Assembly (NCBI RefSeq): GCF_029853675.1
Contig: NZ_CP122539.1
Location: forward strand, 2,127,001 to 2,191,000
Length of the DNA: 64,000 bases
DNA from: Tenacibaculum tangerinum
Lineage (GTDB): Bacteria > Bacteroidota > Bacteroidia > Flavobacteriales > Flavobacteriaceae
Direction: 5' to 3'
Positions 17,499 to 26,358 of this stretch are shown here, piece by piece. Below the pieces are notes generated by a model, which did no database searches, was not told the origin of the DNA, and saw only the letters and a program-made list of their open reading frames with translations. Position 1 is the first letter of the stretch. The number at the start of each line of letters is the position of its first letter. The translations under genes and the position numbers were made by a program.

Positions 17499-18357
17499 AC
17501 AAAAACTACTAACTCTACTATTTCTTTTTACTATCAGTTATTCATTTTCGCAAGATGATTTACTAGAAGAACTACAAAAAGAAGTAAAGAATGATTTAAG
17601 CTATGAATTACCCGCTTTTAAAGCGATGCAGGTCGGAAACTTACAATCGACCAAAATAGCAAGTAAAGGAGATTTTTATTTAATTGTTGCGCATCGATTT
17701 GCCCCATTATCTTTAGGAATTGATGAGTTTTTTGGTTTAGATGGAGCCAATACAAAAATTCAATTGGTTTATAGTTTTTGGGACGGAATTCAATTTGGTT
17801 TAAGTAGAGATTCATTTGAAAAAACCTATTCAGGTACCACAAAAATCAGCATTAAAAAACAAAGCAATAACTTTCCTTTAAACATTGTTGGTTACGGAGC
17901 ATTAGATATTGAATCTGCTTCAAGAACAGCTGTTTTTCCTTCTTTAGAGTTTAATGATCGTGTAAGTGTTACTGCACAGATTTTAGCCTCGAGAAGAATT
18001 AATAAAAACCTCTCACTACTTATTGCGCCTACTTTTGTACGTCAAAATAACCTTCAGCAGTTTAAACAAACAGGCGATGATAACCTTAACCAATTTATAC
18101 TTGGGTTTGGCAGTAGGTTAAAAATAAGTAAACGAATAAGTATTAATGCAGATTATGCTCTAAACTTTAGCAGACATAGTAATTCCATATATAAAGATCC
18201 TTTTACGCTGGGCTTAGACATTGAAACTGGAGGACATGTATTTCAACTAGTTTTTACAAATGCTTCTGGTAGTAACGATTCAGGTTTTTTAACTAGAACC
18301 GAAGGAGCATGGTTTAATGATGTTTCTTTTGGTTTTAATATCGTTAGAGTTTTTTAA
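17491..18357 (+). CDS. DUF5777-family outer-membrane beta-barrel
   Basis: 288 aa. A signal peptide (residues 1-20, ending SFSQ) is followed by a Bacteroidota barrel protein of the DUF5777 type, with alternating strands and a C-terminal aromatic/hydrophobic end (VRVF). It is the last gene of the haem-lipoprotein/YceI operon and is followed by a strong terminator. The barrel may be the outer-membrane partner of the haem lipoprotein; this is inference. Confidence 0.78.
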   Translation: MTKQKLLTLLFLFTISYSFSQDDLLEELQKEVKNDLSYELPAFKAMQVGNLQSTKIASKGDFYLIVAHRFAPLSLGIDEFFGLDGANTKIQLVYSFWDGIQFGLSRDSFEKTYSGTTKISIKKQSNNFPLNIVGYGALDIESASRTAVFPSLEFNDRVSVTAQILASRRINKNLSLLIAPTFVRQNNLQQFKQTGDDNLNQFILGFGSRLKISKRISINADYALNFSRHSNSIYKDPFTLGLDIETGGHVFQLVFTNASGSNDSGFLTRTEGAWFNDVSFGFNIVRVF

Positions 18358-18386
18358 CTCTACCCAAACATTCAATCTCATATACA

Positions 18387-18420
18387 AGGTTCTTTTATCT
18401 CTAAAAGAACCTCTTTTTTT
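18387..18420 (+). terminator. Terminator of the haem-lipoprotein/YceI operon
   Basis: An 11-bp perfect stem (AGGTTCTTTTA / TAAAAGAACCT), 4-base loop, then C and at least seven T. Confidence 0.88.
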
Positions 18421-18436
18421 CTATTGAAAATAAAAC

Positions 18437-18444
18437 TAACTTTG
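18437..18444 (+). promoter_or_regulatory. Candidate dus -7 box TAACTTTG
   Basis: TAACTTTG sits 17 bases before the dus ATG. The -33 region is only T-rich, without a clear TTG at the right distance. Confidence 0.4.
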
Positions 18445-18461
18445 CACCGAGTTTAAGAATT

Positions 18462-19463
18462 ATGGTAAAGATAGATAACATAGAACTTCCTGATTTTCCG
18501 CTATTGTTAGCACCTATGGAAGATGTAAGTGACCCACCGTTTAGAGCTTTATGTAAAGAAAATGGTGCTGATGTGGTGTATACTGAATTTATTTCTTCGG
18601 AAGGATTGATTCGCGACGCAGCAAAGAGCGTAATGAAGCTAGATATATACGAAAAAGAACGCCCTGTGGGTATTCAAATTTTTGGCGCGAATCTAGACTC
18701 TATGTTACGCTCGGTTGAAATTGTTGAAAAAACAAATCCAGATATTATTGATATTAATTTTGGCTGCCCTGTAAAAAAAGTAGTTTCAAAAGGGGCAGGT
18801 GCAGGAATTTTAAAAGATATCGATCTAATGGTAAAACTTACCGAAGCGATGGTAAAACACACCAACTTACCTATTACCGTAAAAACGCGGCTGGGCTGGG
18901 ACCATGATTCTATTCGTATCGTAGAGGTTGCCGAACGTTTGCAAGATGTAGGTTGTAAAGCTATTTCTATTCACGGCCGTACACGTGCTCAGATGTACAA
19001 AGGAAATGCCGATTGGGCTCCAATTGCTGAAGTAAAAAACAACCCGAGAATGCATATTCCTGTGTTTGGAAATGGCGATGTTGATTCTCCTGAAAAAGCC
19101 ATGGAAATGCGTGATACATACGGATTAGATGGCTGTATGATTGGTCGTGCTTCTATTGGATACCCTTGGTTTTTTAATGAAGTGAAGCATTATTTTAACA
19201 CTGGTAAGCATTTATCGAAACCAACAATTTCTGAAAGGGTTGAGATGGCTCGTCGCCATTTAGAAATGGCTATCGACTGGAAAGGAGAACATTTAGGTGT
19301 TGTAGAAACAAGAAGACACTACACTAATTATTTTAAGGGTATTCCTCATTTTAAAGAACACCGAATGAAAATGGTTACTTCTGATGACCCTAAAGATGTT
19401 TTTGCTGCTTTTGACGAGGTACAAGCCAAATTTGGAAATGCAACTATTCCTGAAGTAGGATAA
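18462..19463 (+). CDS. dusB: tRNA dihydrouridine synthase (DusB-type)
   Basis: A flavoenzyme that reduces uridine in the tRNA D-loop. At 333 aa it has the FMN TIM barrel with PLLLAPMEDVSD at the N-terminus, the catalytic Cys in INFGCPVKKV (C102) and the phosphate-binding HGRTRAQMY and GRASIG motifs. Single-copy Bacteroidota enzymes of this type are usually called DusB. It ends 8 bases from the convergent permease gene. Confidence 0.93.
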   Translation: MVKIDNIELPDFPLLLAPMEDVSDPPFRALCKENGADVVYTEFISSEGLIRDAAKSVMKLDIYEKERPVGIQIFGANLDSMLRSVEIVEKTNPDIIDINFGCPVKKVVSKGAGAGILKDIDLMVKLTEAMVKHTNLPITVKTRLGWDHDSIRIVEVAERLQDVGCKAISIHGRTRAQMYKGNADWAPIAEVKNNPRMHIPVFGNGDVDSPEKAMEMRDTYGLDGCMIGRASIGYPWFFNEVKHYFNTGKHLSKPTISERVEMARRHLEMAIDWKGEHLGVVETRRHYTNYFKGIPHFKEHRMKMVTSDDPKDVFAAFDEVQAKFGNATIPEVG

Positions 19464-19471
19464 CTAAAGCC

Positions 19472-20674
19472 TTATCGTTCAATAAAACTTTTAGAAATTC
19501 TACTACTTGCAATTTTAGAAGCTATATATCCTAAAATTGAAATTGTTAAAAGTACTATCCATAAATTCATCCACCTAAACTCTACTGGATACGCTAAATT
19601 TTGCGTAATCATCAACAGTTCAAAACGTTGTTGCACCAGTACAAGTACTATTCCTAAAACCAATCCTATACACATTCCTACTATGGTGAGTAAAAATCCT
19701 TGCAGTACAAATATCTTTTTGATATCTTGAATACTACTTCCTAAATTGAAAAGAGTTTTTAAGTTTTGACGCTTATCAATAATCATCATGATGATGGACC
19801 CGATGACATTAAACAACGCAATAGCAACAATGAGCGTAAAAATTAAGTAAGAAATAAAGTTTTCGGTATTTATAACTTTATAATACATGGCATTTAGCTG
19901 TGCTCTTGTTTGCACCTTTAACTCATCTCCTAAAATGTTCTGTAAATCCTCCTGAAACTCATCAATGTTTGCATCATTTTTTAAACGAAGTTCAACTCCT
20001 GTAATTTGGTTCTTCTCATACCCTAGTAATTCTTGGGCAAGGTAAATCTCGGTAAATACATATTTATTTTGAAATTCTTCTGAGCCTGTATATACGCCAA
20101 CTATTTGTGTAGAGACTGACCGAAAAGCATTGCTCGCATTGATAAAACCTTTTCCTGGCTTCGGTACTAAAATTTGAAGCGCTTCTCCAAAATTAAAAAT
20201 ACCTAATGATAGTTTGTAAGACAAACCGTACCCAACTACTGCGGTATTCTGATAGGTTTCATCAATCCAAGTTCCTACAGTTAGCAGGGAATCTGTAGAG
20301 ATAATTTTAGCATAATTAGCATCGACTCCTTTAATTTGTGCGATGTGTTCTTTGTTTTTATACTTTAAAAAAACACGCTCTTCTACTACTTTTGAAGCAG
20401 CTTCTATCGTTTTATTTTGTTGTAAAACACTGGCTATTTTTTGTGAATATTGAAAGGTTTTTCCTTTGCTTGCCGTAATCTTTATATCGGGATCTGATGC
20501 ATTTAACAATGTATCACTAAACGTTTGCAATCCTGAAAAGCCCGATAAAACAACGAATAGTGCCATGGTACCCACGACAACACCAAAAACAGCAATTGCT
20601 GTAATAATGTTAATGGCATTGGTGCTTGTTTTTGAAAACAGGTATCGTTTTGCTATGTATAAAGAAAAGTTCAA
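19472..20674 (-). CDS. FtsX-like ABC permease (LolC/LolE-type)
   Basis: A 400-aa inner-membrane protein with an N-terminal transmembrane helix (about residues 22-45), a large MacB-type periplasmic domain (about 46-260) and three C-terminal helices of the FtsX domain. It resembles lipoprotein-releasing permeases, which extract lipoproteins for transfer to the outer membrane. The ATPase partner is not next to it. It lies downstream of rbfA on the same strand. Confidence 0.85.
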   Translation of the reverse strand: MNFSLYIAKRYLFSKTSTNAINIITAIAVFGVVVGTMALFVVLSGFSGLQTFSDTLLNASDPDIKITASKGKTFQYSQKIASVLQQNKTIEAASKVVEERVFLKYKNKEHIAQIKGVDANYAKIISTDSLLTVGTWIDETYQNTAVVGYGLSYKLSLGIFNFGEALQILVPKPGKGFINASNAFRSVSTQIVGVYTGSEEFQNKYVFTEIYLAQELLGYEKNQITGVELRLKNDANIDEFQEDLQNILGDELKVQTRAQLNAMYYKVINTENFISYLIFTLIVAIALFNVIGSIIMMIIDKRQNLKTLFNLGSSIQDIKKIFVLQGFLLTIVGMCIGLVLGIVLVLVQQRFELLMITQNLAYPVEFRWMNLWIVLLTISILGYIASKIASSRISKSFIER

Positions 20675-20712
20675 ACATTAATAAGTTTAGCTAGCCAAAG
20701 TAACAAAAATTA

Positions 20713-21108
20713 TTAACGCTTTTGACGACGTGGCAGTATATCTGGATTTTTAATCGGGTTGACATCATCTCCTTTTAAAGATTTGTCTATATCTTCAATA
20801 TAATCTAAACTATCATCTCCAAAGAATAACAACTCTGGCATTCTTCGTAGTTGATTTTTTGTGCGTTTTGCTAATTCATAACGAATTGAAGAGGTGTTCG
20901 ATATTACTCCTTTAATAATTTCATCTCTTTTTTCAGAAGGAAAAACACTTAAATATACTTTCGCCACTCCTAAATCGGCTGTAACCGTAACTTTAGAAAC
21001 CGATATAATTACCCCTTTCATTCCGTCTTGAGCAGCACGCTGTAATACGTCTACCAAATCTTGTTGCAATACTCCTGCAATTTTTCGCTGTCTGTTTGTT
21101 TCTTCCAT
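20713..21108 (-). CDS. rbfA: Ribosome-binding factor A
   Basis: A 131-aa 30S maturation factor of family length, with the KH-like fold typical of RbfA (RQRKIAGVLQQDLVDVL at the N-terminus, KVYLSVFP, and ELAKRTKNQLRRMPELLFFGDDSL). It lies 38 bases upstream of the permease gene, probably co-transcribed. A TAAATTTG -7-like box (21120-21113) lies just before its start. Confidence 0.93.
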   Translation of the reverse strand: MEETNRQRKIAGVLQQDLVDVLQRAAQDGMKGVIISVSKVTVTADLGVAKVYLSVFPSEKRDEIIKGVISNTSSIRYELAKRTKNQLRRMPELLFFGDDSLDYIEDIDKSLKGDDVNPIKNPDILPRRQKR

Positions 21109-21129
21109 GGTGCAAATTTAAGCATAAAA

Positions 21130-21774
21130 TTACGGAGTATAAATTTTATTTTTTATCGCATACATCACCAATCCTACTCTGTTTCTTACATTTAGTTTTG
21201 TAAACAAATTATCTCGATAGCCATCAATGGTTTTCGGACTAAGAAACATTTTATCGGCAATTTCTTTATACGTTAACTCAGAACAAGCCAATTTCATAAA
21301 GGTAATTTCATTCTCTTTAAACGAATGGTTATTTCTTGCGTTTTTACCTGAAACGGAATCTAGCAGTAGCGTAGTTACATTTCTAGTATGGTAAAATCCG
21401 TTATCCATCATTTCTAACAGTGCCTTCTCTAAGATTTCTTTTTTAGTATCTTTTAGTAAATACCCTACAGCACCTGCCTTTAACATTTTTAAAATCGTGC
21501 TATCGGCATCTTCAACAGATAGCGCCATGACATGAACGTTAGGGTAATTACTTACAATCCATTCTGTAGTTTCTATACCATTCATCACTGGCATATTTAC
21601 GTCTACCAACACTACATCTGGCACATTTTTAGGAGAAGCTAAAAACTTCTCTACTACTTCTTTACCATTCTTACAAGTGTAAAGTACTTTAAATTTATCG
21701 AAGGTATTCACCATGCCTTCTATCGCTTGTGACAATAAAGTATGGTCGTCTACAACAACAACTGAATATTTCAT
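21130..21774 (-). CDS. NarL/LuxR-family response regulator
   Basis: 214 aa. The receiver domain has the acidic pair DD at residues 9-10, the phospho-acceptor Asp at 58 (VLVDVNMP) and a conserved Lys near 108. The C-terminal LuxR-type helix-turn-helix is ELTYKEIADKMFLSPKTIDG. It is encoded 56 bases downstream of the histidine kinase, its likely partner. No target sites could be assigned. Confidence 0.93.
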   Translation of the reverse strand: MKYSVVVVDDHTLLSQAIEGMVNTFDKFKVLYTCKNGKEVVEKFLASPKNVPDVVLVDVNMPVMNGIETTEWIVSNYPNVHVMALSVEDADSTILKMLKAGAVGYLLKDTKKEILEKALLEMMDNGFYHTRNVTTLLLDSVSGKNARNNHSFKENEITFMKLACSELTYKEIADKMFLSPKTIDGYRDNLFTKLNVRNRVGLVMYAIKNKIYTP

Positions 21775-21830
21775 AATTTAATAAGGTTTGGTTAGTACTA
21801 GTTGTTGGGAAAAATACACTAATAGTTACT

Positions 21831-22580
21831 CTAAATATAATAATTTATAATTAAACTTGTTCCTTTTTGAGGCTCAGACACAAATTTTGCTTCTGCATTA
21901 ATCAACTTAGCTCTGGCTTTTATATTATGCAATCCCAACCCTTTTAATCGAGCCTTTTCCATATCAAATCCAACTCCATTATCTTGTGCTTTTACTTGTA
22001 TTAAATTCTCTTTATAGGTTAAAAATACTTCTAACTTCGAGCCTTTTGAATGTTTTATCGTGTTCGAGAAAAACTCTTGAAGAATTCTAAAAATAACGAT
22101 CCCATGTTTTTGATTAACTTCCTTTTCTTCTCCAGTAATAGTTAATTCGGCATCGATATAGTTTAATCTGTTAAAGCGTTCTATTTCTAAGTTTAATGCC
22201 TCTTTTAATTTTATATTATTAATAAAATCGGGGTTAATTATTTTCGATAAGGCCCTCACTTCTGATAGGCTTTTCGCTATAATTTCAGAGACTTCTTCCA
22301 TGCTTTCTGGCGTAGCATGCTGTAATTGTATTTTAGCCAATGTTAGGAGTTGCCCTATATTATCGTGCAACTCCCAACTAATATTTCGTAATGTTTCTTC
22401 TCGTATTTCTATTTGTGTTTCTGCAATCTCACGTTCGTATCTTTTTTTGTTTTCCGCACGCTCTTGTAATAATTTGTTTTTACGACGTTGAAAAACGGTA
22501 AATAAAATCACTAAAAAAGCTATAATAATAACAATTATTAACGTGGCGACAATTAGTATTTCTCCTCCTTCTTGCTGCAT
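21831..22580 (-). CDS. Sensor histidine kinase (HisKA_3 type)
   Basis: 249 aa: one N-terminal transmembrane helix (about residues 8-30), a coiled-coil linker, the dimerisation/phosphoacceptor motif ISWELHDNIGQ (H72) and an HATPase domain with N box NTIKHSKGSK and G box DNGVGFD. It has no sensory domain of its own. Its start overlaps the end of the six-TM gene by 28 bases, so the two products may work as a split sensor. Confidence 0.92.
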   Translation of the reverse strand: MQQEGGEILIVATLIIVIIIAFLVILFTVFQRRKNKLLQERAENKKRYEREIAETQIEIREETLRNISWELHDNIGQLLTLAKIQLQHATPESMEEVSEIIAKSLSEVRALSKIINPDFINNIKLKEALNLEIERFNRLNYIDAELTITGEEKEVNQKHGIVIFRILQEFFSNTIKHSKGSKLEVFLTYKENLIQVKAQDNGVGFDMEKARLKGLGLHNIKARAKLINAEAKFVSEPQKGTSLIINYYI

Positions 22581-23155
22581 ATTAACCCATAAATAATTAT
22601 CAAATTCATTAAAATTATTAAAATATTTAAAACAAAAAACAAATCTCTTGTTTGCATAGTATTTAACATTTGAAAGAAAGGAATTGATGGTAAATAAAAC
22701 AACAAAAAACCTACAGTGATCCAGAATGGTAAAAGCTGCTTGTAATTAAGGATTTTATCAGACAATAAAAATTCTCTCAGATACAGTAGAGATAAAATTG
22801 AAATACTGAAATAACTTAATACTATTGTGCTTTTCATTTGTGATCGGTAGTTAAAAAAATAAAGCCATCCCACAAAAAAAATAATAAACAATATATAAGT
22901 GGGGGTTGTATTTTTCAATAACACCCTAAACATTAATACTATAACCAGATTTTGAAATAATATAAAAAAGTAAGTTAAATGATAACTATCTAAGTCTGTT
23001 TTTAACGTAAGCGAACCAACACTCTCTATTAAAGCTGTTACAACTACTAATACTACAAAGAAATTATAAAATTTTTCGTGTTTATATTTCTTATATAAAA
23101 TAATGGAACTAATAGCAGTAACGATTTGCAAAAACAATGAAATGTGTTGAAACAT
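22553..23155 (-). CDS. Six-TM membrane protein coupled to the kinase
   Basis: A 200-aa integral membrane protein with about six transmembrane helices and few charged residues. It lies immediately upstream of, and overlaps, the kinase gene. Because the kinase lacks a sensor domain, this protein may provide membrane sensing. That role is inferred from context; no named family is recognised. Confidence 0.7.
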   Translation of the reverse strand: MFQHISLFLQIVTAISSIILYKKYKHEKFYNFFVVLVVVTALIESVGSLTLKTDLDSYHLTYFFILFQNLVIVLMFRVLLKNTTPTYILFIIFFVGWLYFFNYRSQMKSTIVLSYFSISILSLLYLREFLLSDKILNYKQLLPFWITVGFLLFYLPSIPFFQMLNTMQTRDLFFVLNILIILMNLIIIYGLICSKKEEKY

Positions 23156-23172
23156 ATAGAATTATAGTATAA

Positions 23173-23748
23173 TTAAGCTTTGGGTGGTTTAATATGACTT
23201 AAATTTCCAACACCACTTAAATCGTCGGTATTTTCTGTAAGTACCATTGCTTTAAACGCTTGTTTTTGTACTTGTTTTTGCAACTCTTCTTTTGAATCAT
23301 AAGTCCACTCATAACCGTGCTTCTCTAGTATTTCCTGAAGAGTTACTATGTGATTACTAGTAGATTTTAAAATATCAATAGGCACCTCTTTTCCATTTAC
23401 TATAGCTGTTGGTGTGTATAATAAATTTTCATAATTAACAAATCGGGTATCATGCGCTGTTTCTTCATTATATACTCCTTTAATAAAGCTAATTCCTTTT
23501 AATTTAATACCTTTTTCATTTGCCACCTTTTCTGTGTACAGCATGTAATTTTTAAACTCTTCAAAATCAAAAATATTCATTCTTGTATCTTCAAACCCTA
23601 AGCTTTCAACTATAAGTTTACGTCTTCTATTATCATACTCTCTAAGCATATTTATTATTTTAGTGTACGTAAGCAGTGTTTTTGGTTGCGTAGGGTCTTC
23701 AGGTTTTGGACATACAAATGCAAAAAATCTTTGTAGTAGTTTTTTCAT
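23173..23748 (-). CDS. Unknown protein, paralog of the lipoprotein at 24026
   Basis: 191 aa. It aligns along most of its length with the gene at 24026-24649: LLTYTKIINMLREYDNRR against LLMYKEMVAMLEHYDETR, GFEDTRMN against GYEDTRIN, EKGIKLKGI against EKGIKLTGI, and GYEWTYDSKE against GYNWIYDSKE. Unlike its paralog it has no lipobox and only a weak N-terminal hydrophobic stretch, so it may be cytoplasmic or periplasmic. It lies 17 bases upstream of the six-TM gene and is probably co-transcribed with the sensor genes. Confidence 0.7.
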   Translation of the reverse strand: MKKLLQRFFAFVCPKPEDPTQPKTLLTYTKIINMLREYDNRRRKLIVESLGFEDTRMNIFDFEEFKNYMLYTEKVANEKGIKLKGISFIKGVYNEETAHDTRFVNYENLLYTPTAIVNGKEVPIDILKSTSNHIVTLQEILEKHGYEWTYDSKEELQKQVQKQAFKAMVLTENTDDLSGVGNLSHIKPPKA

Positions 23749-24025
23749 GGTTGGTAAGTTTTATTTCATTGATAACAGCCCAAAAATACCTACATTTTTT
23801 TTAAAAAAACAAGCTTTTTTCTTTCTATACCTAGAAATCAGGTGGTTGATGTTATAAATACAGGAAAAACACCTAAGCTTTTCAATGTTTTAACTCTTCT
23901 TTTTTCATGGCATATACTCTTGCTTTTTTCTTATAAAAAAAGTTCAACACCTACCACATAATAATATTTTATATAGTAGATGTTTTCTTTTTCTTATCCT
24001 ATCTGAAACTAAATCTTTAATTTAG

Positions 24026-24649
24026 TTAATGAGGTGGTGTCAGTTGCCCCAAATTTCCAGACATACTTTCTTCATCCACTTTTTCTCCTCTTTTTAAAAG
24101 ATTTTGTTTTAAACTTTTAGGAAAATTATTTCTATTCTCATAATCCTCTTTGCTATCATATATCCAATTGTACCCATAACTTCCAAGCATTTCTTTCATT
24201 GTTACGATTTTGTTTTCTGTAGAAACTTCAGGTGAAAAGGCTATATTTCTGCCATCAATTTCAGTCGTTGGCATAAACATAACCGTTTGGTAATCTGGTG
24301 TACCACGTTCCATTGTTTTAGGATATGATGCTGATACTATATTAATACCTGTTAACTTTATTCCTTTTTCTTCAGATACTTTTTTCATATACTCTAAATA
24401 TGTTTCTAGAGTTTCAATAGTGTAAAAGTTAATACGAGTATCTTCATACCCCAATGCTTTCTCTAAAACAGGTTTTCGAGTTTCATCATAATGCTCTAAC
24501 ATAGCCACCATTTCTTTATACATAAGTAAATTTTTTGGTTTCGCAGTTTTTACTGTTTTTTCTACCAATACGTCTTCTGTTTTATCTTGGCTACAAGATA
24601 CTAGGCATAAAATTGCACCTGCCATCAATGGCAAAACATAATTTTTCAT
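24026..24649 (-). CDS. Unknown lipoprotein, paralog of the protein at 23173
   Basis: 207 aa with a signal peptide and lipobox (LVSC, Cys near residue 19), followed by the same ~160-residue domain as the downstream paralog. Shared blocks include YEDTRIN, EEKGIKLTGI and YNWIYDSKED. The domain is not recognised. A 277-base spacer separates it from the paralog, so it may have its own promoter. A tandem duplication with one secreted lipidated copy and one unlipidated copy next to a sensor kinase suggests a signalling pair. Confidence 0.7.
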   Translation of the reverse strand: MKNYVLPLMAGAILCLVSCSQDKTEDVLVEKTVKTAKPKNLLMYKEMVAMLEHYDETRKPVLEKALGYEDTRINFYTIETLETYLEYMKKVSEEKGIKLTGINIVSASYPKTMERGTPDYQTVMFMPTTEIDGRNIAFSPEVSTENKIVTMKEMLGSYGYNWIYDSKEDYENRNNFPKSLKQNLLKRGEKVDEESMSGNLGQLTPPH

Positions 24650-25005
24650 TTTTATAAATTTTTAAATTAAACTTTTTTGTGCTACTTGAACTTTGACAAA
24701 AACCGGAGTACCTTCGGAAATACAAAAATAACCTACAATTAAAGGCTATAGAAAAGTGACTTTTATTAAATTTTTCATAGCATTTCAAATATAATAATTA
24801 TTACATAAGATAAAAATTTTATTTCCTAAAATCTACAGGAGAAAAATCTCCTTTAAAGTCTAGGACTATTACAATACTTTTACAGTTGTCCTCCTCGAAA
24901 CTCTGCTCTAAATTTCATTCAATTTTGCTTCCAGTTATTTCGAAATACTAGGCGATAACCGAAAAGCCTCATACTAAACAGAGTAGGTACACAAAATAAA
25001 AAAAT
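24650..25005. other. 356-base divergent intergenic region
   Basis: No gene seen. It contains a perfect small hairpin (AGGAGA-AAAA-TCTCCT, 24837-24852). It must carry promoters for the divergent lipoprotein and DUF2589 genes, but no good TAnnTTTG box was found. Confidence 0.4.
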
Positions 25006-25626
25006 ATGCCAAATTTAGTTCCAGAATTGAACAGTTTAGATTTCAACGTATATGTTGGAGGACCTTTACAGGCCGCGATACAAGCACAAACAGCAGCTTC
25101 AATGGCTACTGTAAACTTTATTAAAGAAGTAGGATTTGAAAAAGACAATGATCCAGCTACTCCAGATGAATTGCGTTATGTAGATTTTAATTACAAAAAA
25201 TCGGTTCCTAACCCTCATCTTGGAAAAACATCACAGCAATTAAGTGACGAAGGACTACCACCAAGCACAGATGTAAGTAGCAATTTTATTGAAAGTGAAA
25301 TCGAAATTAAAGTTCCTTTTTTAACAATGCTTACCATTCCATCAATACGTATTGATGAAGTGAATATCGATTTTAATGCACGTTTAACTTCTACTGAAAC
25401 CAGAAATGTATCTTCTGAGTTTGCAGCTAGTGCAGAGCTGGGTATCAATTACAAAATTGTAAACTTTAAAGCATCTGCCTCATACAAAAGAAACTCATCT
25501 CAAGGGGTAAAAATAGAAAAAACATATAATCTGGGCGTAAAAGTTCGCGCTGTAAATGATGAATTACCTGAAGGATTAAGTAGAATCTTAAATATGCTAG
25601 AAGACAGTATTGCTGCTGTAGCTTAA
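25006..25626 (+). CDS. DUF2589-domain protein
   Basis: 206 aa with no signal peptide, so probably cytoplasmic. The central part (VPFLTMLTIPSIRIDEVNIDFNARL, about residues 104-128) is the hallmark of DUF2589, followed by beta-rich segments (YKIVNFKASASYKR) and a short helical C-terminus. Function is unknown. It is first in a three-gene cluster, separated from the next gene by an internal terminator hairpin, which suggests this product is made in excess of the other two. Confidence 0.82.
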   Translation: MPNLVPELNSLDFNVYVGGPLQAAIQAQTAASMATVNFIKEVGFEKDNDPATPDELRYVDFNYKKSVPNPHLGKTSQQLSDEGLPPSTDVSSNFIESEIEIKVPFLTMLTIPSIRIDEVNIDFNARLTSTETRNVSSEFAASAELGINYKIVNFKASASYKRNSSQGVKIEKTYNLGVKVRAVNDELPEGLSRILNMLEDSIAAVA

Positions 25627-25636
25627 CACTTATAAC

Positions 25637-25671
25637 GAGGTTGTATCGTACCAAACCATACAACCTCTTTT
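25637..25671 (+). terminator. Internal terminator/attenuator in the DUF2589 cluster
   Basis: A 10-bp perfect stem (GAGGTTGTAT / ATACAACCTC), 11-base loop and a short T run, between the first and second genes. It would allow partial readthrough to genes two and three. Confidence 0.65.
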
Positions 25672-25684
25672 AAAAACTTTTATT

Positions 25685-26356
25685 ATGGTAAACTTAAATG
25701 AATATTTAGGTGGCATTGCCACCAGCATCGCTGAAGCCCGTTTAATGTCTGATTTGAAATCTTTAGAAATTGCCGAAAAATTTGCAAGACATGATCTCTT
25801 AAAACATTTTTCTATTCCTCGTTTTAGGGCACAAAACATAGAACTTACAATACCTGTTGCTATTGGAGAGTTACAAGAGACTTATGAAACCGATTACGAG
25901 CCTATCGATAATATTGCTTTCAATTCACAAACCTATTCAATTTTAAAAGATGCTTCGAAAATTACTTCTTTTGATAGAAAAACATCTACTACACTTCGTT
26001 CAATAATAGCTCAAAGAACAGATGAGCTGGAAAAAAACATAAAAGCAACTGAAGAAATTGACCCTGTATTAGTAAAGTTTTCACAACAATTATCTGAACA
26101 ATTTATGTCAATTTCGAACGAAAAAGTAAACTATGACTTGTTGGTTAATAAACTTAACTCAGAATTAAGACCTTCTATTAAAAGTAGACAAATCACACAA
26201 AAAAACACAAAAGTTATTGTAGAAGCCCACAAACTTAATGAGATTAAGCCTGAAAATATTATTCAAATTAAAATGACATTGAATGAAGAAGGCATGGAAT
26301 GGTATACTTCAGAAAATGAAAACGGCGTAAAAGAAACCAAACTATTACCAGAATAG
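25685..26356 (+). CDS. DUF2589-cluster protein 2, unknown
   Basis: 223 aa, no signal peptide. Helical N-terminus (GGIATSIAEARLMSDLKSLEIAEKFARHDLL), a beta segment with NIELTIPVAIGEL that recalls the DUF2589 core, then a helical region and a C-terminal beta segment (ENIIQIKMTLNEEGMEWY). I would treat it as a partner of the first protein, possibly a diverged relative. It ends 2 bases before the third gene. Confidence 0.65.
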   Translation: MVNLNEYLGGIATSIAEARLMSDLKSLEIAEKFARHDLLKHFSIPRFRAQNIELTIPVAIGELQETYETDYEPIDNIAFNSQTYSILKDASKITSFDRKTSTTLRSIIAQRTDELEKNIKATEEIDPVLVKFSQQLSEQFMSISNEKVNYDLLVNKLNSELRPSIKSRQITQKNTKVIVEAHKLNEIKPENIIQIKMTLNEEGMEWYTSENENGVKETKLLPE

Positions 26357-26358
26357 TC

